From: Hyalella azteca
Taxonomy: Eukaryota > Arthropoda > Malacostraca > Amphipoda > Hyalellidae
Assembly: GCF_000764305.2 (NCBI RefSeq)
Contig: NW_025933269.1
Location: 90,242 to 154,241 of the forward strand
DNA: 64,000 nucleotides
Direction of reading: 5' to 3'
Positions 12,976 through 26,614 of this stretch are shown here, one piece after another. The notes beneath the pieces are model-generated. The model saw only the letters and a list, made by a program, of their open reading frames with translations, was not told the DNA's origin and ran no database searches. How positions within the stretch are numbered: position 1 is the stretch's first letter; each line of letters opens with the position of its first letter. A program made the position numbers and the translations under genes.

Positions 12976-14431
12976 GTACACTGAGTTTGTTAACAGAAAC
13001 ATTAGCGAGAAAATTGCTGATCGCCCGGCAGCACTAGACATTTGTTATCGTGTTCTTTCAAATGATAGATTTGCATATGGATACTGAAAGAGCACGTATG
13101 TTTTTCCGAGCGAAAAAGGAATGTGAGCTGAATGAACAACATAAATTGTTGTATTGCAGTTAACCTGCACAGCCAGTACTCCACTCTGAAACGATATGAG
13201 ATAACGTTGTTGGCCTTAGAAAGAATAGTGTAGCCCTCACTAGTGTAGCCCTAATAGTGTTAGGGCCCTCACCCGAAAGAATAGTGTAGTAAGGAAAATT
13301 AGGCACTTTGGTACTGTGAGCGGCGAAATATTTCGAGGACTAAAAATATGGAAAGAAATGCACCATACGCCGCGCGGATGCATACAGCGGCAAAGCTCAG
13401 CAAACCAGTTCTGCAACGATATCGTCAATTCTATCTAATTGAGCCAAGAAACTTGCTAGGGCGCTAATCTAACTTGAACAACTTACAGATTGCATGATAA
13501 CCAAAGGCAGCCAAGGGAATCTTGACAAAAAAAATGTGCAGAAGAACGTTTTTTATCAATGTTTAGAAGAGACTACAACTATGATACTGGTTGCATTTAA
13601 CCGTAGTTTTATTACTAGTTTGCGATAAGGCGTTTTTTGAATCTCGGAAAAAAGCATAATTTCTTCACGAAGAACTATCAGATTTGTACCTACATCCCAT
13701 ATAATAATAATTTAAATTTATCTATTCAAAGGATTACAAAAAAATTAATCCCAATATTTTTAGGATGAAAATAAGTTGTGATAATTAACATCCACAAACG
13801 CAAGTGCAGTAGACCTACTGCGTCATGTGCGGCGGAGCAGCAACTGCTGCGCGTGTACGCAGGATGAACGCAAAGTTCCTCGCAACGAACCATGAGCAAA
13901 TGCGCACAAAGAGCAGACGGCGTAGCATGGGCACTCTGAGCTGCAAGGTCAGCTCAACAAATCGTCTGAACATTTATACGCCGCAAATAATCTTATCACT
14001 CTTAGGTACACTAGACAGTGACGAGTAACTTAGATGTGCGGGACTGCGGGACATAGACATCTATAATCAGGAGTACATTAATCTATACAATGGCGGGCAT
14101 CAAATCCTTAACAGCTGTTGTGAAGGTCGTGCCTCGACGAGACGACAGTACTGATGCAGCGCCACGATTCAAGACTTATCCACACAACCTTCAAGATTTG
14201 CTCAACGCTCACAACACACTATAAAAACTATAGTGCCCACCGTGAAAGTCATCATGCCTCCACTATAATTATCCCGACCCTAATACACAATTAAACAGCG
14301 AGAATCGCAGTAAAAAAATCGACTTGGGCATCATCGAATATCAATAGGCAGTAAGCGCGGTCCTTCTGTCTTATATTTACAGTCGACGACGGGGAAGGAG
14401 AGGCTCGTGTCTCACAACACAGGACTAGACA
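12976..14431. other. Intergenic DNA, no gene recognised
   Basis: Small local duplications around 13205-13285 (GAATAGTGTAG occurs twice and TAGTGTAGCCCT twice). Otherwise nothing recognisable. Confidence 0.5.
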
Positions 14432-14520
14432 AGGACATGTAAATAGGTCCGATGCAAAGGACATGCAAATAGGTCCGCTGCTGAGGACATGTAAATAGGC
14501 CCGCTGCAGAGGACATCCAC
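14432..14520. repeat. Minisatellite, 26-bp period, 3-4 copies
   Basis: AGGACATGTAAATAGGTCCG-like units start at 14432, 14458 and 14484, with a partial copy at 14510. The spacing is exactly 26 bp. Confidence 0.9.
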
Positions 14521-17500
14521 GAGGCATCGCCTAATGAGCTGCAGAAGTTGGCACTGATGAACCTCTGTAAAGGTCGGTCGACATACATAAATGACCTCAA
14601 GCACAGCCCTAGAACACACACGGAAGACGACCAGCCTCTTTAGAAATAAATGACATTTGAGCAGCGATGACGCAGCAACACCAGGAAATATAACGGTTAT
14701 GACGACCCAAAGTAATTAAATACACCGAAAATGTGAATAACGTTCTTCACTCATTTACACACGAATGAATTGAGTTTATTGAATACCTAAGTCCATACCT
14801 AAAGAAGAGACTGAACAAGAAACCATAGGAAGGTGGAGCAGCCACACGTACATGCCGACGTACAGCTAATTGCTGACCCTAAAAGACGGGAAGATGATCT
14901 CAGCAACTGCACGAGTAAGTGGGAGACAAACTCGCACTAAGTAACCATCAAGCACAGCAAACAAGGAGCTCATGCATACAACGTAGAGGTGGCGCCACTT
15001 CTCGTATGCACATCAACTCTTAGCTCTTAATTCGAGATGCCATTTTATAGTACGCTTAGCATATCGAGATGAACTTAGCACCTGTATAAACAATGCTCTG
15101 TCGCAGCAACAATAGGCAATTGATCAGATGAACCTGATACTCAGAATAGTTATGCGGAACAACGAATGCTGATTAAACCATGCTTATATTTAGCTAGAGT
15201 TTCCCAGCACATTAGAGCACTAATGGTACTCCCAATGCCAGGAAAAAACGCAAGTCATATTTCAAGGCCTCGAGCCGGCATATAAGTACCTCAAGGTGAA
15301 GGCCTTCACCTTTGAGTATTTCACATAAATTCCAACGAAAGAATATTTTGGTGAGAAATTAATAATGATTTTCAGTGGGGTCAAGTGGTTGCAAGAGTCC
15401 AAGGTACTCAAGAGGAGAGTAAATTTTGTGTTAAGGCAGCAAAGCTCTACTGTGTAAATCTTACAGAAATGACAGAAATCAATGATGATGAACCTGTCGC
15501 GCTCGCCGCCATAAACGTGCGTGCATTAACTCTAATAATTTACGCGCGAATCCTTGATACATTTATCGTAAATGGTGGATTTATTGGTAGCGCCAATTAG
15601 CATGCGCTAAACTAACATAATTCGGTGTAACGCATTATTTATGTTGGGTATTGTCAAGAAGATATTCCACTACAAATGTTTACTATAAACTCGTGTAGCC
15701 GGATTCTTCCCACCGAAGATTCTCAAAATCTACGATAAAATCCAAATCCCAAACGTATAGCAGGTATTGCTCGAAATCTCAAATGAAACCACTAGCAATC
15801 ATTCAATTCCTAATTCAATCTTAATTCCACATAATAATGATAATATTGGTGAATTAATGAGAGCAAGGCAGCCATCTCAGCAAGGATCATCCCGCCCGGC
15901 AAGTAGAGGCCGTGACCTGGTCACGACAGACGCGCTCGACGCTGCTGCACAGGATGATCTGTTCACCACGCATGTCTGCTGCATTCACTAGAACCAGCCA
16001 TGCACGGCTATAATATGACAGTTTCATGACCCTAGACATGATATCCAAGACACTGCACAATGCTGTATTCATGTACCAACTTATATCTAGTGGTTTACCA
16101 GCCCTCATGCTGATCATCATTGCTGCTTTATTGGAGAGAATATATATGCAGAGCAATCAGCTTAATGTGGTTGTTAACTCAAATTACAACTACCAGGTTT
16201 CCGCTTAAACATAACTTCATGAAGTAAGAACAGGTTCAGTCTTCAATTATAATGAGTCCTGTTACGGTTTGAATGCTTCTTTGTTCATGAAGGCAATATT
16301 AACAACAGAAATCATTTGAATTCACAGCGTCACATGGCATTGCAATTAGAATGGTGACATCATGCAAGCTGCATCACCGAGCATATCTCAGGAAAATACT
16401 GAACATTGTTGATGTTCCAGTGGCACACCCGAACAACGGCTGGTTATTTGTAGGATACAAATGGATGACACATAAATGCCCCCACAATTGAAAAATGAAT
16501 TTGTTACCAAACCGTTTACATAATTAAACTTGATAATTATGCATAAAACCTATTTATTTCCAGCACCGATCAAGTATCTTATCAGCATAGAAGGGCGACT
16601 TACAGCACGTCGAACACAGCAATACCTTGCGCTGATAATTAAGCTTGTCTAGACGACATGTGCAGGAGTTTGAGAACGTGTTCATTAAATACAGGCCGCG
16701 ATAAGAACAGTTACAAGCAAACAAGTCCACAGACACGTACATCGCGGCAATAGATAACGATTGAACAAATATGCATTTCAGATAAGATACCAAATAAAGA
16801 GGAGCAACGGAACTAAATTAACGAACGAATACCGTGAAGCAGCGATCGAAATATGCTATAACGTAGCATGATTCAATAATCGAACACATATATGGCATAG
16901 GAATCGGTTGCGAAAAAATTGGAGTGGCTACTTACAGGCTGACGCATATGCAATATGAGGTGTGCATAAAATTTTACGTTTTTGCCAACAATGGAAGTTT
17001 GTTCTGAAATAAAATTCATGGCATCGTTCATCAGCCAAGTCCAAGATTAATCCTTAGTCCACGTGAGTGGGTTTTATTAAATTGCGAGTTATGCCATAAA
17101 ACAGCAATAAAGAAGAACAGCGACAGACAAACCATGAAATAAAACAGCAACAACCGCTCAACCTCCTTCATCAGCGCCCGCATCGCTTCTTGCGACCACA
17201 AATAATGTGCGGTTGTCACGATCAAGCCAATAGCTGAAGAGTTGAGGTCACTCTCGCAGCTCCGACAGGCGTGCATCAGGAAAGATTCCTTGTTCGCCAA
17301 CGGCATTGAACAGGGCGCGTATGCCCGCTCGTCAGGATTCCTGTTAAGCACGCGTATCAACTATCAAATTTACGAGGAAAATTCGGGAGAATGACTTTGT
17401 TCAACTTCAAAGAATCTTAGCTGGATGTGACGCGCAGCGCAGGTGTAAGGTGAGGCATAGGCAATGAGAGGAAAAAAACCTGACCCTAGAGAACACTAAT

Positions 17501-17811
17501 TGATAAGAGCAGGCTACTAAACGAGCACAAGGGCAGCAAAAATTGGGGGCAAGAATTTATTTAGCATATGCAGTCGAACGGATACTACACGAAAAAGAAG
17601 TCAACAGAAATCTCTATTCTCTTCCCTATAAGCCGAGCGCTCGATAAGATAGTGTCATAGATCAGCAAAAAAAAATAGAGTTGCATAATGCGCTTCACAT
17701 TAGAGTTGAAAATAAATGTGACTATCAAAGCACGATGTCAGCATGGGGACGAGACAATAAGCTGCGTACTGACTGTGCAGCGAGGCCGTAGCACAGGGTC
17801 CTGGACAGGGA
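14521..17811. other. Intergenic DNA, no gene recognised
   Basis: No gene family or transposon recognised. A 15-bp palindrome (CGTGACCTGGTCACG) lies at 15911-15925. Confidence 0.5.
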
Positions 17812-17946
17812 CTTGGCAGATGGTTCCTTGATGGGACCTTGGCAAATGGTTCCTGGTGAGGCCTTGGCAGATGGTTCCTCGACAGGGCCTTGACAGATGT
17901 TTCCTCGACAGGGCCTTGCCAGATGGTTCCTTAGTAAGACCTTGAC
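17812..17946. repeat. Minisatellite, 26-bp period, 5 copies
   Basis: CTTGGCAGATGGTTCC-like units start at 17812, 17838, 17863, 17889 and 17915, with a partial at 17941. Steps are 25 or 26 bp. The units differ from the 26-bp array at 14432. Confidence 0.9.
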
Positions 17947-20900
17947 GCCTCAAACCACAAGGGGCGCAGCACCACCAAGGCAGGCATGTCAGGGGGACTG
18001 AAGCAGACGTGAGGAGGAAATGTTCGTCGTGTGCCCACAAAGCAGCAGTTGTGACGAGGAGTCTTTCTTGCAACACCGCGCCGTCAACTCGCCACCACCG
18101 ACGCCACAATTTAATAAGCAGGAAAACACGGTATAGGCAACGTCAGGAAATGAGCGGCTCACATTTATTTATTTACAACGTTTACACGAAACGGTCACAA
18201 ATGCACCATAAGCAATGGTACTGCTTAGTGGTAAATTTTCAATCTTTATCTCCCGATGGAGTTATTTGTTACAGTTCTTCAATGGAAGTAACTCGGATCT
18301 GTTGGGAAATAACACGCTACACCAAGAATAACCACCCCAGCAATTTTAAATTTTACAGTTTCGTGACTATTTATTTAACAGCTCCAGAGCAGAGCTTTGC
18401 ACATTTATAAATAACTACTGCGAAATCGTCATCATAAAAGTAACCAAGAAAATAATAAACGCAAATATATACGGGTATATCTAGCATTTCTATGAAGACT
18501 GGCAGCGAGTCAATATTTTTTTAAAACACCGTTCAAAATTTGGAGGTCCGCACAAAAAAACTTTAACAACACACACTTTTCTGGCACGAGCAAGTAGGCT
18601 AGCTACGCGCGATGAGGGGCTCGTTCATTTACTTCAGATCGATCGGAAGGAAATCCCAAGCAAGGCGAGACATTAATTAGTCCAAGGCTAAGTAATCCTG
18701 AACGCCTTATGTTGGAACGAGGACACATGAATGATTGTATATAACCGGTTGAAAATATTCTGTAAACTTGCAAGCCGATTTTTGCTGAAATGTGAAAAAA
18801 TGGCTCCCGAGATTCACATCGCATGAAACTATTTTCGAAGCAGCAGACGTAACATATTGTATGTGTAATTTCCTTTCCTGGAGCGCTGGCAATAAAGAAA
18901 AAAATCAAATTCCTGCCATGGCATCTCATCTCATTTTGTTGCCAAGGAATGATCCCAACGTGACGGTGCAATCGTGTCCAAGCGTCCATTTAACAAATCT
19001 GTAATTGCAGGTACGCAAAACTTACAATCTCCCATGAACAGTTTTGGTGTTGATTTTATTAATTAAACCTCAAAGGAATGTCTTCTAGAGAGAATATTGG
19101 CAAGAAACTAGCAGGAACTCCCACGGCCACGCTCGCCAGCAGCCCCCTTCGCATAATTCACAGCCCACGCGACCGAGGAGACCGCACGTTGCTTGGTCTC
19201 AGGTTCCCATGAAACAGGCGGGTGGTACACGGCACAACTTATCGGCGTGGAGAAGGCAAGAAACTTCGTAGTTACAGTACAATGAAGGACGTTAAATGTG
19301 GGCTATAATCGTCTCATGTACCTTCATCTCGTCCTAGTGTACAAAGCTGTCATGACGCATATTCTTCAAAATTAAAACGAGACAGTCAGCGTTACATAAT
19401 AAGGTTTTGGGATTTGAACGTGATGAAGAATTCTAGAATACCATTGTGGTGCTTAATCAGCTATACGAATATCTGTAGTTGCATTGAAAGGCATTCTTGT
19501 GGAACGTAAACGTTACAGAACGTTTAACTGTACATTCTAACTTCCTGATTATCCGGTAATACGAACAGTGAAATTGTTTACGGCCACAATGTTGGTCACA
19601 CGTAACACTGAGTCTTAACTCATCGCACACCATCAAACCGCGCGGTGACACGAATTGCTGTGCGCTGCTGCTCACCAGCATGCACAGCTCAGCTCAGCTC
19701 AACGCGTTCGTCGTCGCTACGCACGACCAACTCTTCCGCCACTTTCACCGAATCCATCACAGACTTAGATAGAATTAGTCATTTTTAGCTGGATAGGATT
19801 GCCTTTTTACGCAAACAGAATTGCAGTTGAACGCTATAATTGTGGTGTAAATCAAAAATCAAACTCCAGGCAATAAGTTATTGAAGCATAAATGAATTTT
19901 TCGACAGCCAAACTTCAAGAAGAAATGAAAAAACGCCTATACCAAGAGATTTTAAAGTATTCGAATATGTCGTGGATAAACCTACTATTTTCTACTTTTG
20001 ACTACACGTTATATACAGCAGTATCATCGATGATGGTAAGATCAGTTTTGTCATATGAAGACATGTCTAACAAGTTTGCCTCAAATGGCTAGACTTCGAA
20101 GAAAAGTACCAACACACCAGCCGAAAAAGAAGAGTCAGGTCACGCTAACCATGTGCTGCATGCCAATACCATCATCCAGCTGCACGGCAGTTGTGTATAC
20201 CAGGCATAGCACTTGCTGTACCTACCAGTACCTGCAACTGCTGCTCGCTCCTAACTACGATGTGTTCAGGAAATTCGTGCCTTCGACAAGCAGCAAATTA
20301 TCCCCACAACTAAATGTGATGCATGAAAATTTTTCACTACGCAGTACTGGGCCATGAACCATTGATGCTGTTCTGCATTGGGAGCAGCGAAACAAATATA
20401 TTCATTGAATAAAAAAATCACCTTTACTATAACTAAATCCTAGAACTTTGTGCAAACTAGAAGAAGAAGAAGAATAGGCATCCTGAAATTTTGCATTATG
20501 AGCAGAATGAGTGTACTTCTGATTTTAGTTTTGCATTTAATTAGCATCCTACTAGTTTCATGCCTTAAACTACTGTACTATAGTCAATTCATCAACAGTA
20601 CTTTTAGGCCAAATTTTTGTTTGCTTATAAATATTTACACATAAAGCACCCTTGGTATATATCATGGATACCACCAAAATATTTGACATGCTCTTCAAAG
20701 GCACAAATTTTGCAGCAATATTATTCAGACAACCCGCATTGGAATGGCATGATTGCAAACCTTTGTCAGCCTAAAAGGCAATATATAATTCAATTCTCAG
20801 TGTTAAACATCATTTAGATCAAAAAATTTTATTTACAGAAGAACTTGAGTCACAACTGACTTCATAACGGTTTCAGTATTTATGAACATTCCATTGGTTG

Positions 20901-23252
20901 CACATACAAATTTACTGTTATATTCATGGAATAAATACTTTTCTAAAAAGTTTTTTAATTAATATATGTTTTTAAAACTTTTTTCTCCAAAAGTCTTCAT
21001 AAGCATTAGAGAATTTTTACATAATATAAATGTTTCAGTGATACAATATCTGTAGACAAAAAATTATATCACAAAGGAGACAAAGAAATTCAGGAAAGAT
21101 CAAGTGAGGTCACATTAGACTTGTTGCAAAATTCCAGAGGCATGCAAGCTTAAATATATTTTTTAATATATGTTACTTTATTAAGAGATAAAAAAGGCCC
21201 TGACATCTTACTGAAATTTCAGTTCTCTAAAACCATATATTTTGTAAATTCTGATACCTTAAAAATCATAAAAGTTATGGTGCTAAGAAGTTTAACATTT
21301 TTCAGTTTGTTCTATGTTTGCTATAAAGTCATAAATTTGTGATATCATGAGAGTTTGTATATGCTTTGATATAGAGGAAATATATTATATTCTTCAATTA
21401 TTAGACAAATGAGTTTGACGCTATTATTTTTTCAAGGTTAATATAATTGACTCCATCGAAATGCAAATCCACATTTAAATTTTTTTCATGGCAATAAAGT
21501 TGATGAAAATTTGAACTATAGAAATCCAGTAGTCAATTTTTCCAGTTTGGATTCAGTAGTGATTAAAATTTACCTCACTAATGAATAAAAAAAAATAAAA
21601 CCAAATAAAAAGTAGGCTATATGTTAAATGTCAACATGAAAATGGCTCATTGTCCCTCAATTCAAGCAGTTTGAGCCCCTCCAAGGCTGAGAAGGCTCTG
21701 GCCTAAGGCTAAGGGTAGAGAAAATATTTATCTTTGTTTAATGTAATCAGTAAACAGCAACATTGCTAGAGGGCAGCCCATAGCTTACAAATATCTACCA
21801 CTACCTGGCGGCTGTACCTACTAGCCTACTTTCCAAGCCTGGAGGCTGGACTATAGCTTTGCCAACATTTAGGGATTTCAAAATCTTAGATATATGGTTT
21901 TCTGATAAGTTCTTTATTGGATGTAACAACTAGTCTGCAAGACTCATAGAATATTGAATTTTTTTTAACCATCTTCCCAGTTCAGTTGCAAATGCCAAAT
22001 TATTGGCTCTGTGAGTGGGAGCTGGAAAAAAGACTGGAACACGAGCTGTCAAGCTCCAGCCTTGCAGCCTAAAATGATGCTCTTTAAATGGAGCATAATT
22101 TATTGAATTTATTGATAAAATCAAAATTATTTCGAAGCAGTATTAGACGGTGAAGACTGTAAAAACATCCTATGTAAAAATGTTCGACAAAATATTTGTA
22201 AAAGGCTTTGTTGTTAGAGAGCAACGGGGTGAGATTCAAAATAAAGCAGACGCTCGCCGATGTAAATGCATACTGTATATGACAAATAAAAAGAGTTAAA
22301 AGACTGGTCATTTGAAAATTTACCTTCAAAAGGCGTAAATTGCCATCTCTTGCCGCCGAGAAGACTATTTTTGAGCATTCCATTTCAAGACGAGTTCCTA
22401 AAAATCCAACACGAGGAAACTAAGGACACATCGTCACACGACACACGCTAACAGCTGACTGAGCGACTACCTAGCAGACGAGCTGTCCCGACTCCGCTTG
22501 CCTACTAATGATGATCAGGTGGCGGTCGTTGTTACAGCCATGGCTGAGTCATAGACATAAGACGGCTGACTCAACAAACACAAAACAACAACAGTTTTAG
22601 CTCCTAATTTCACATTAAAGTTATAACAGCACAGCAGGATATCACGAGTATCACCAGAGTTGCACATGAACCATTTCACGACGGTGATATTATTAAAAAC
22701 GTAAATTTACAGGCTGCAGTAACATCTGTATTTGAAATTAGTGGTAAAATAATTGAATCGTACAAATTAGGTTGAAACACAATGCGGAGTAAACAATTGA
22801 ACGCTTTTTATCTAAGGAGGACAGGATATGGGGATATAATTTCATTTATTGAACTGCGTCGACAGTCAGTGAATCGCTGCACGCGCAGCGTAATAGAAAT
22901 GATCTATTTAACGTTCAAATGCGTAAATAAATTATTATAAAAAATGCAGTTCAAATTTAAGATTGTATATTTGCGAACCAACAAATGAACATCTTTTGAT
23001 CAATTTGAATGAAAAATTCAATCGCAGCATTAAACATTACTCCCTATTTAAACCACATACATAATTTTCATGCCATTGAATGCTGAAAACTAGTGCAAAA
23101 CGATTACTCATAAGTATCAAAGATTCTTGCTCGATGTCAAATCGAATTGACGTTGGTGGAATAAACGTCTCTGATTGGATATTACTACGCTATAAATCTT
23201 GCATCTTTCAACATATACCATCAAGTGTACGGCTACTATAAACATTATTTTA
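17947..23252. other. Long intergenic stretch, no gene recognised
   Basis: No supported coding exon on either strand. The part from about 20400 to 22400 is strongly A+T-rich, with many homopolymer tracts. No tRNA or transposon ends recognised. Confidence 0.5.
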
Positions 23253-23450
23253 TAGCGGTTTTGGCGTTTATTAGGCCGTAGGCCTGTCGCCGATTCTTAA
23301 CATCGTAGATCATCCACATTATTTTACGGTCTCGAATTCTGCTGTGCTTAACCGCCCGGCCTCGTTCTGACCAGAAACTGGCGCACAGAGATGGGATCGA
23401 ACCCACACCTCTCTGCTCCAATCCTGCTACTCTGTAACCATTGGGTTTCG
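23253..23450 (-). mobile_element. tRNA-derived SINE, copy 1 (diverged)
   Basis: Read on the minus strand, a tRNA-like head with an intact B box (GGTTCGATCCC, plus-strand positions about 23394-23404) is followed by a body shared with the copy at 44822-45058 (GTGCGCCAGTTTCTGGTCAG, then GGCCGGGCGGTTAAGCACAG) and a tail AAGAATCGGCGACAGGCC ... CCTAATAAACG. The A box is degenerate (AAACCCAATGG). There is no simple-repeat tail as clear as in the second copy. The copy appears old. Confidence 0.82.
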
Positions 23451-26400
23451 GTTCAATGGCTGCAATAATTATAAACCCAAACAGTGACTTATGATTTATT
23501 CTTCATGGAAAGCGAAATCTACTCAAATCTACGCAACATCTTACATTTCTGCGATAAGAACAGCTGTGATTGTTTAACCCATACCTGCAGAATAATTAAA
23601 TAGGATTCTGGTCGTGAAAAAAGATGGAATGGGAAATTCGAGTAGACCCAAAACCCTATTTTTCTGGTTAGCGGCAGCTGAGGCGCTTTCACTATGAAAA
23701 TAGATTCAGATGATCCTCCAACTTTAAAGCCCGATATTCGAAGTGGGAAATACTTATCGCTAATATTATCTGCTAAAACTTTCCCGAAGTATAACAGCTA
23801 TATGAAGGAAAATGCTCAGCTAATTTCTGTAATATTTGGACTAAGCTCACGTATACAGGTCACACTCATAGTTCAATCATGGGTCACACTGACCGGCAAA
23901 TAGTTACAAATATTCAGGCTAATTGCGTTGTATGTTTTTGAGCCGAGCAGATTTAGTTCCCATTTATAAAATGTCTTCAACATGCAGCTGGCAGTCATCA
24001 CTTTTGAACTGAGCTTGCTAATGCTAACTGAGCTTGCAAATTATGTTACGAGCTTTATTAAAAATACATATTTACTCAGTACCCATATAACGGCAAGTTT
24101 TAGTCTATGCTAAATTAAAGAATTTATCATACCATTCGAAGTCGTGCCCCAATGGCAAAAAATCTAAATCCATTCAGTCCCTTGAAAATTTGTAATTTAT
24201 ATTTGGAATCAAACAACAAGTGTGACAATGGACAAATAGTAAGAGACATAAATAATCGCCTCATATTTCACTTGAACAATTATAGCCTTCAGTGAATAGG
24301 ATATCACCACGCAATAAAAACGATTAGAAAACATTGTGCATTTCTCTGGGCAGTTCGTGACCTTACGAAAGGGCAAGGCGATCAAGGATTCGTGCGCGGC
24401 GACCAGCGGATAGTGTGTTATACAACGCGCCAGACCACGCCTCCATAGCGGTATCAGGATTATTGAAAATAATTACGATTTAAAAACACAATTTGGTTCA
24501 AAACATTTAATATGCCAATCAAAAAGGAGAAATCCGAATATTGAATCAACAACACTTGCGATCAACGCATTAACGTTTTATTTTGTGGTTACGATAACCG
24601 AATAATCGCCAGTGCCATTGACATCGATAGCATTACTTCAATCTCATGTTAAAAGTTCTCAACTAAGATTAGCGAGTTAAGCTGAGAAAATCAAAATATT
24701 GACGGTGACTGGCTGTCGGAGTTCAGTGGTTCTTTGTTATAATACATTTATTACCTCAATATACATATCTTAACATTTTTTCTGCATCGCGCTACAAACA
24801 TGAGCAGAAAGCTTCATAATTAGCATTGAAGGGCAATATTTACTCAAGTTACTGTCGAATTTTCAACGGAAAGTTTAAACAAAAAGAATTCGGCACATCA
24901 GACAGTAGAAACAGACCGCTTTGAAATAAACATTTGTATTGTTGCGAGGTATTCTATAAGACGGCCTTATGGAGGCCATTATTTACCTGTACCGTTCTTT
25001 GCACATTAATATAGAACGATAACTTCTTGAAGAAATAGCAACAAAACGTTGCAGTAAGTCTTCCATGAGTGGCTCAGTATGTTGACATTAAAAATGCTGA
25101 TCATGAGCTGATAGCGCAGTACAAATGCATCGCCAGCGTCATCGCTGGTCGCGCGTGCGTCTTGCATCCGCATCCGTAGCGTGTGACGCATCGCGCCAAG
25201 TGGCGGCCACGCCGCGCTAACGGACGCTGCAGTAGCATTCTCACGACATTCATGTGACCGTCGGATGCTTTCTATACATTAACATCCTGAAACGCAAACC
25301 TTACTCTAAAGGTCGGAGAAATGCGAAAGCTTTAGTAAATTATTGACAGCTGTAGTGTAGAATGTCATCGTTTCTCGTCAAAGTGCCCGACGTAATTTTT
25401 GTTGATTTTGCCATGTAGCATCAGGATTTTATGTGAATGCAAGATCATTTCTGTACGACATCGGCGTGTCAGGGTTAAAAGACGCTTCCCTCCTGTCATT
25501 ATAAACTAAATAACTTTATTTTGAAGAAAGCGATAGGATTTGAAACGTTTCGTCAATGTTGCATCATTCAAACACAAAGAAATCGATTCTGGTTGGCATT
25601 GCATTGTTTAATATTACGCGGTATACTCAACGCAGGGAATGCCATCTAATGCCCTTGCCAAGTTTCATCCACTGAATACTCCAGCATGCATGGAAATCTA
25701 AAAACTTGGATGATGAATACCACGTTATGATCAGAAACACTAACTCATTTCTGTCAACGGGCAGTAAGAGAAAGACCTATATAATCAAAACTGCTAAAAA
25801 GGAAAAATAGAAACTAATATCATTGGCATAGTTTTTATTCGCTAGAGGCATTGCATCTTTCCTCTTCCAGCTGAAACTTGAAAGAGAAATTTCCGTCCTT
25901 GAGGTCGAGGCAATAATGGAATATTTTCGAGATGCCGGAGGTGGCGGGGGAGAGGAGAGACCGCGGGTGCCGGAGCAGGTGAACGCCCTGGTGGCACGTA
26001 GCGTTCCACGCCACCTGGGCAATGAGGATAAATTCAGTGGCACCGTGGAAAATGTTGTGCACATCCACCAAGTAAAAGAATATATGATATATTACAAAAA
26101 ATGGTATCATTATAAAATACTATGAATAAAAAATATCGTAAATCAGTTACATTGTAGGACGAAAAGATCGGGGTGATATGATAGTAGTTTAATCAAGAAC
26201 AAAGGAACGGCATAGCAAAAATTACAAGCAACAAAATATAATTAATAAGACCCAAACTGGCAGCCAAGCAACCAAACAAAATAGAGAAAATTTACATAAA
26301 TATTCTTAGCCTGGGCAACAAGTTTAAGAAACATAATAATAGGCCTAATACTACTGAACCATTTGCCCGCTAACAAGAACTCTAATTACCAGTCTCTCAG

Positions 26401-26462
26401 ATACAAAAAGCATCGACAACGATCAATGTACCCGTAGACCGAAGGTTGAGACGAATATTATC
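23451..26462. other. Intergenic DNA, no gene recognised
   Basis: No gene or transposon recognised between the SINE and the 3' end of PRMT7. Around 25910-25990 there is a short purine-rich, G-rich patch without other support. Confidence 0.5.
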
Positions 26463-26468
26463 TTTAAT
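26463..26468 (-). terminator. Candidate PRMT7 polyadenylation signal (ATTAAA)
   Basis: Minus-strand ATTAAA about 147 bp downstream of the predicted PRMT7 stop. It is the best signal seen in the expected place. A single hexamer is weak evidence. Confidence 0.35.
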
Positions 26469-26614
26469 GGATGAAATTCTTCATAATACATTTTATCCGT
26501 CGATTCAAACATCTTCCACTTCACGGTAAAGTAAATACAAATTCCTACCAGATAAACAAAATTTCCACACAGCAATGAGGAAGTAGGGCCGTAACCATGC
26601 AGAGGGGCGAAAAG

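Noticed and set aside
15911..15925. Palindrome CGTGACCTGGTCACG as a nuclear-receptor response element
   Set aside because: The half-site arrangement is not a standard response element and no gene is nearby.
4905..17946. Regularly spaced short repeats as possible CRISPR arrays
   Set aside because: The units are contiguous tandem repeats without unique spacers, and the genome is eukaryotic.
24885..24900. GAATTCGGCAC, as in a cDNA library adaptor
   Set aside because: Eleven bases only, with the next bases diverging. Unlike the Nextera junction there is no full-length match.
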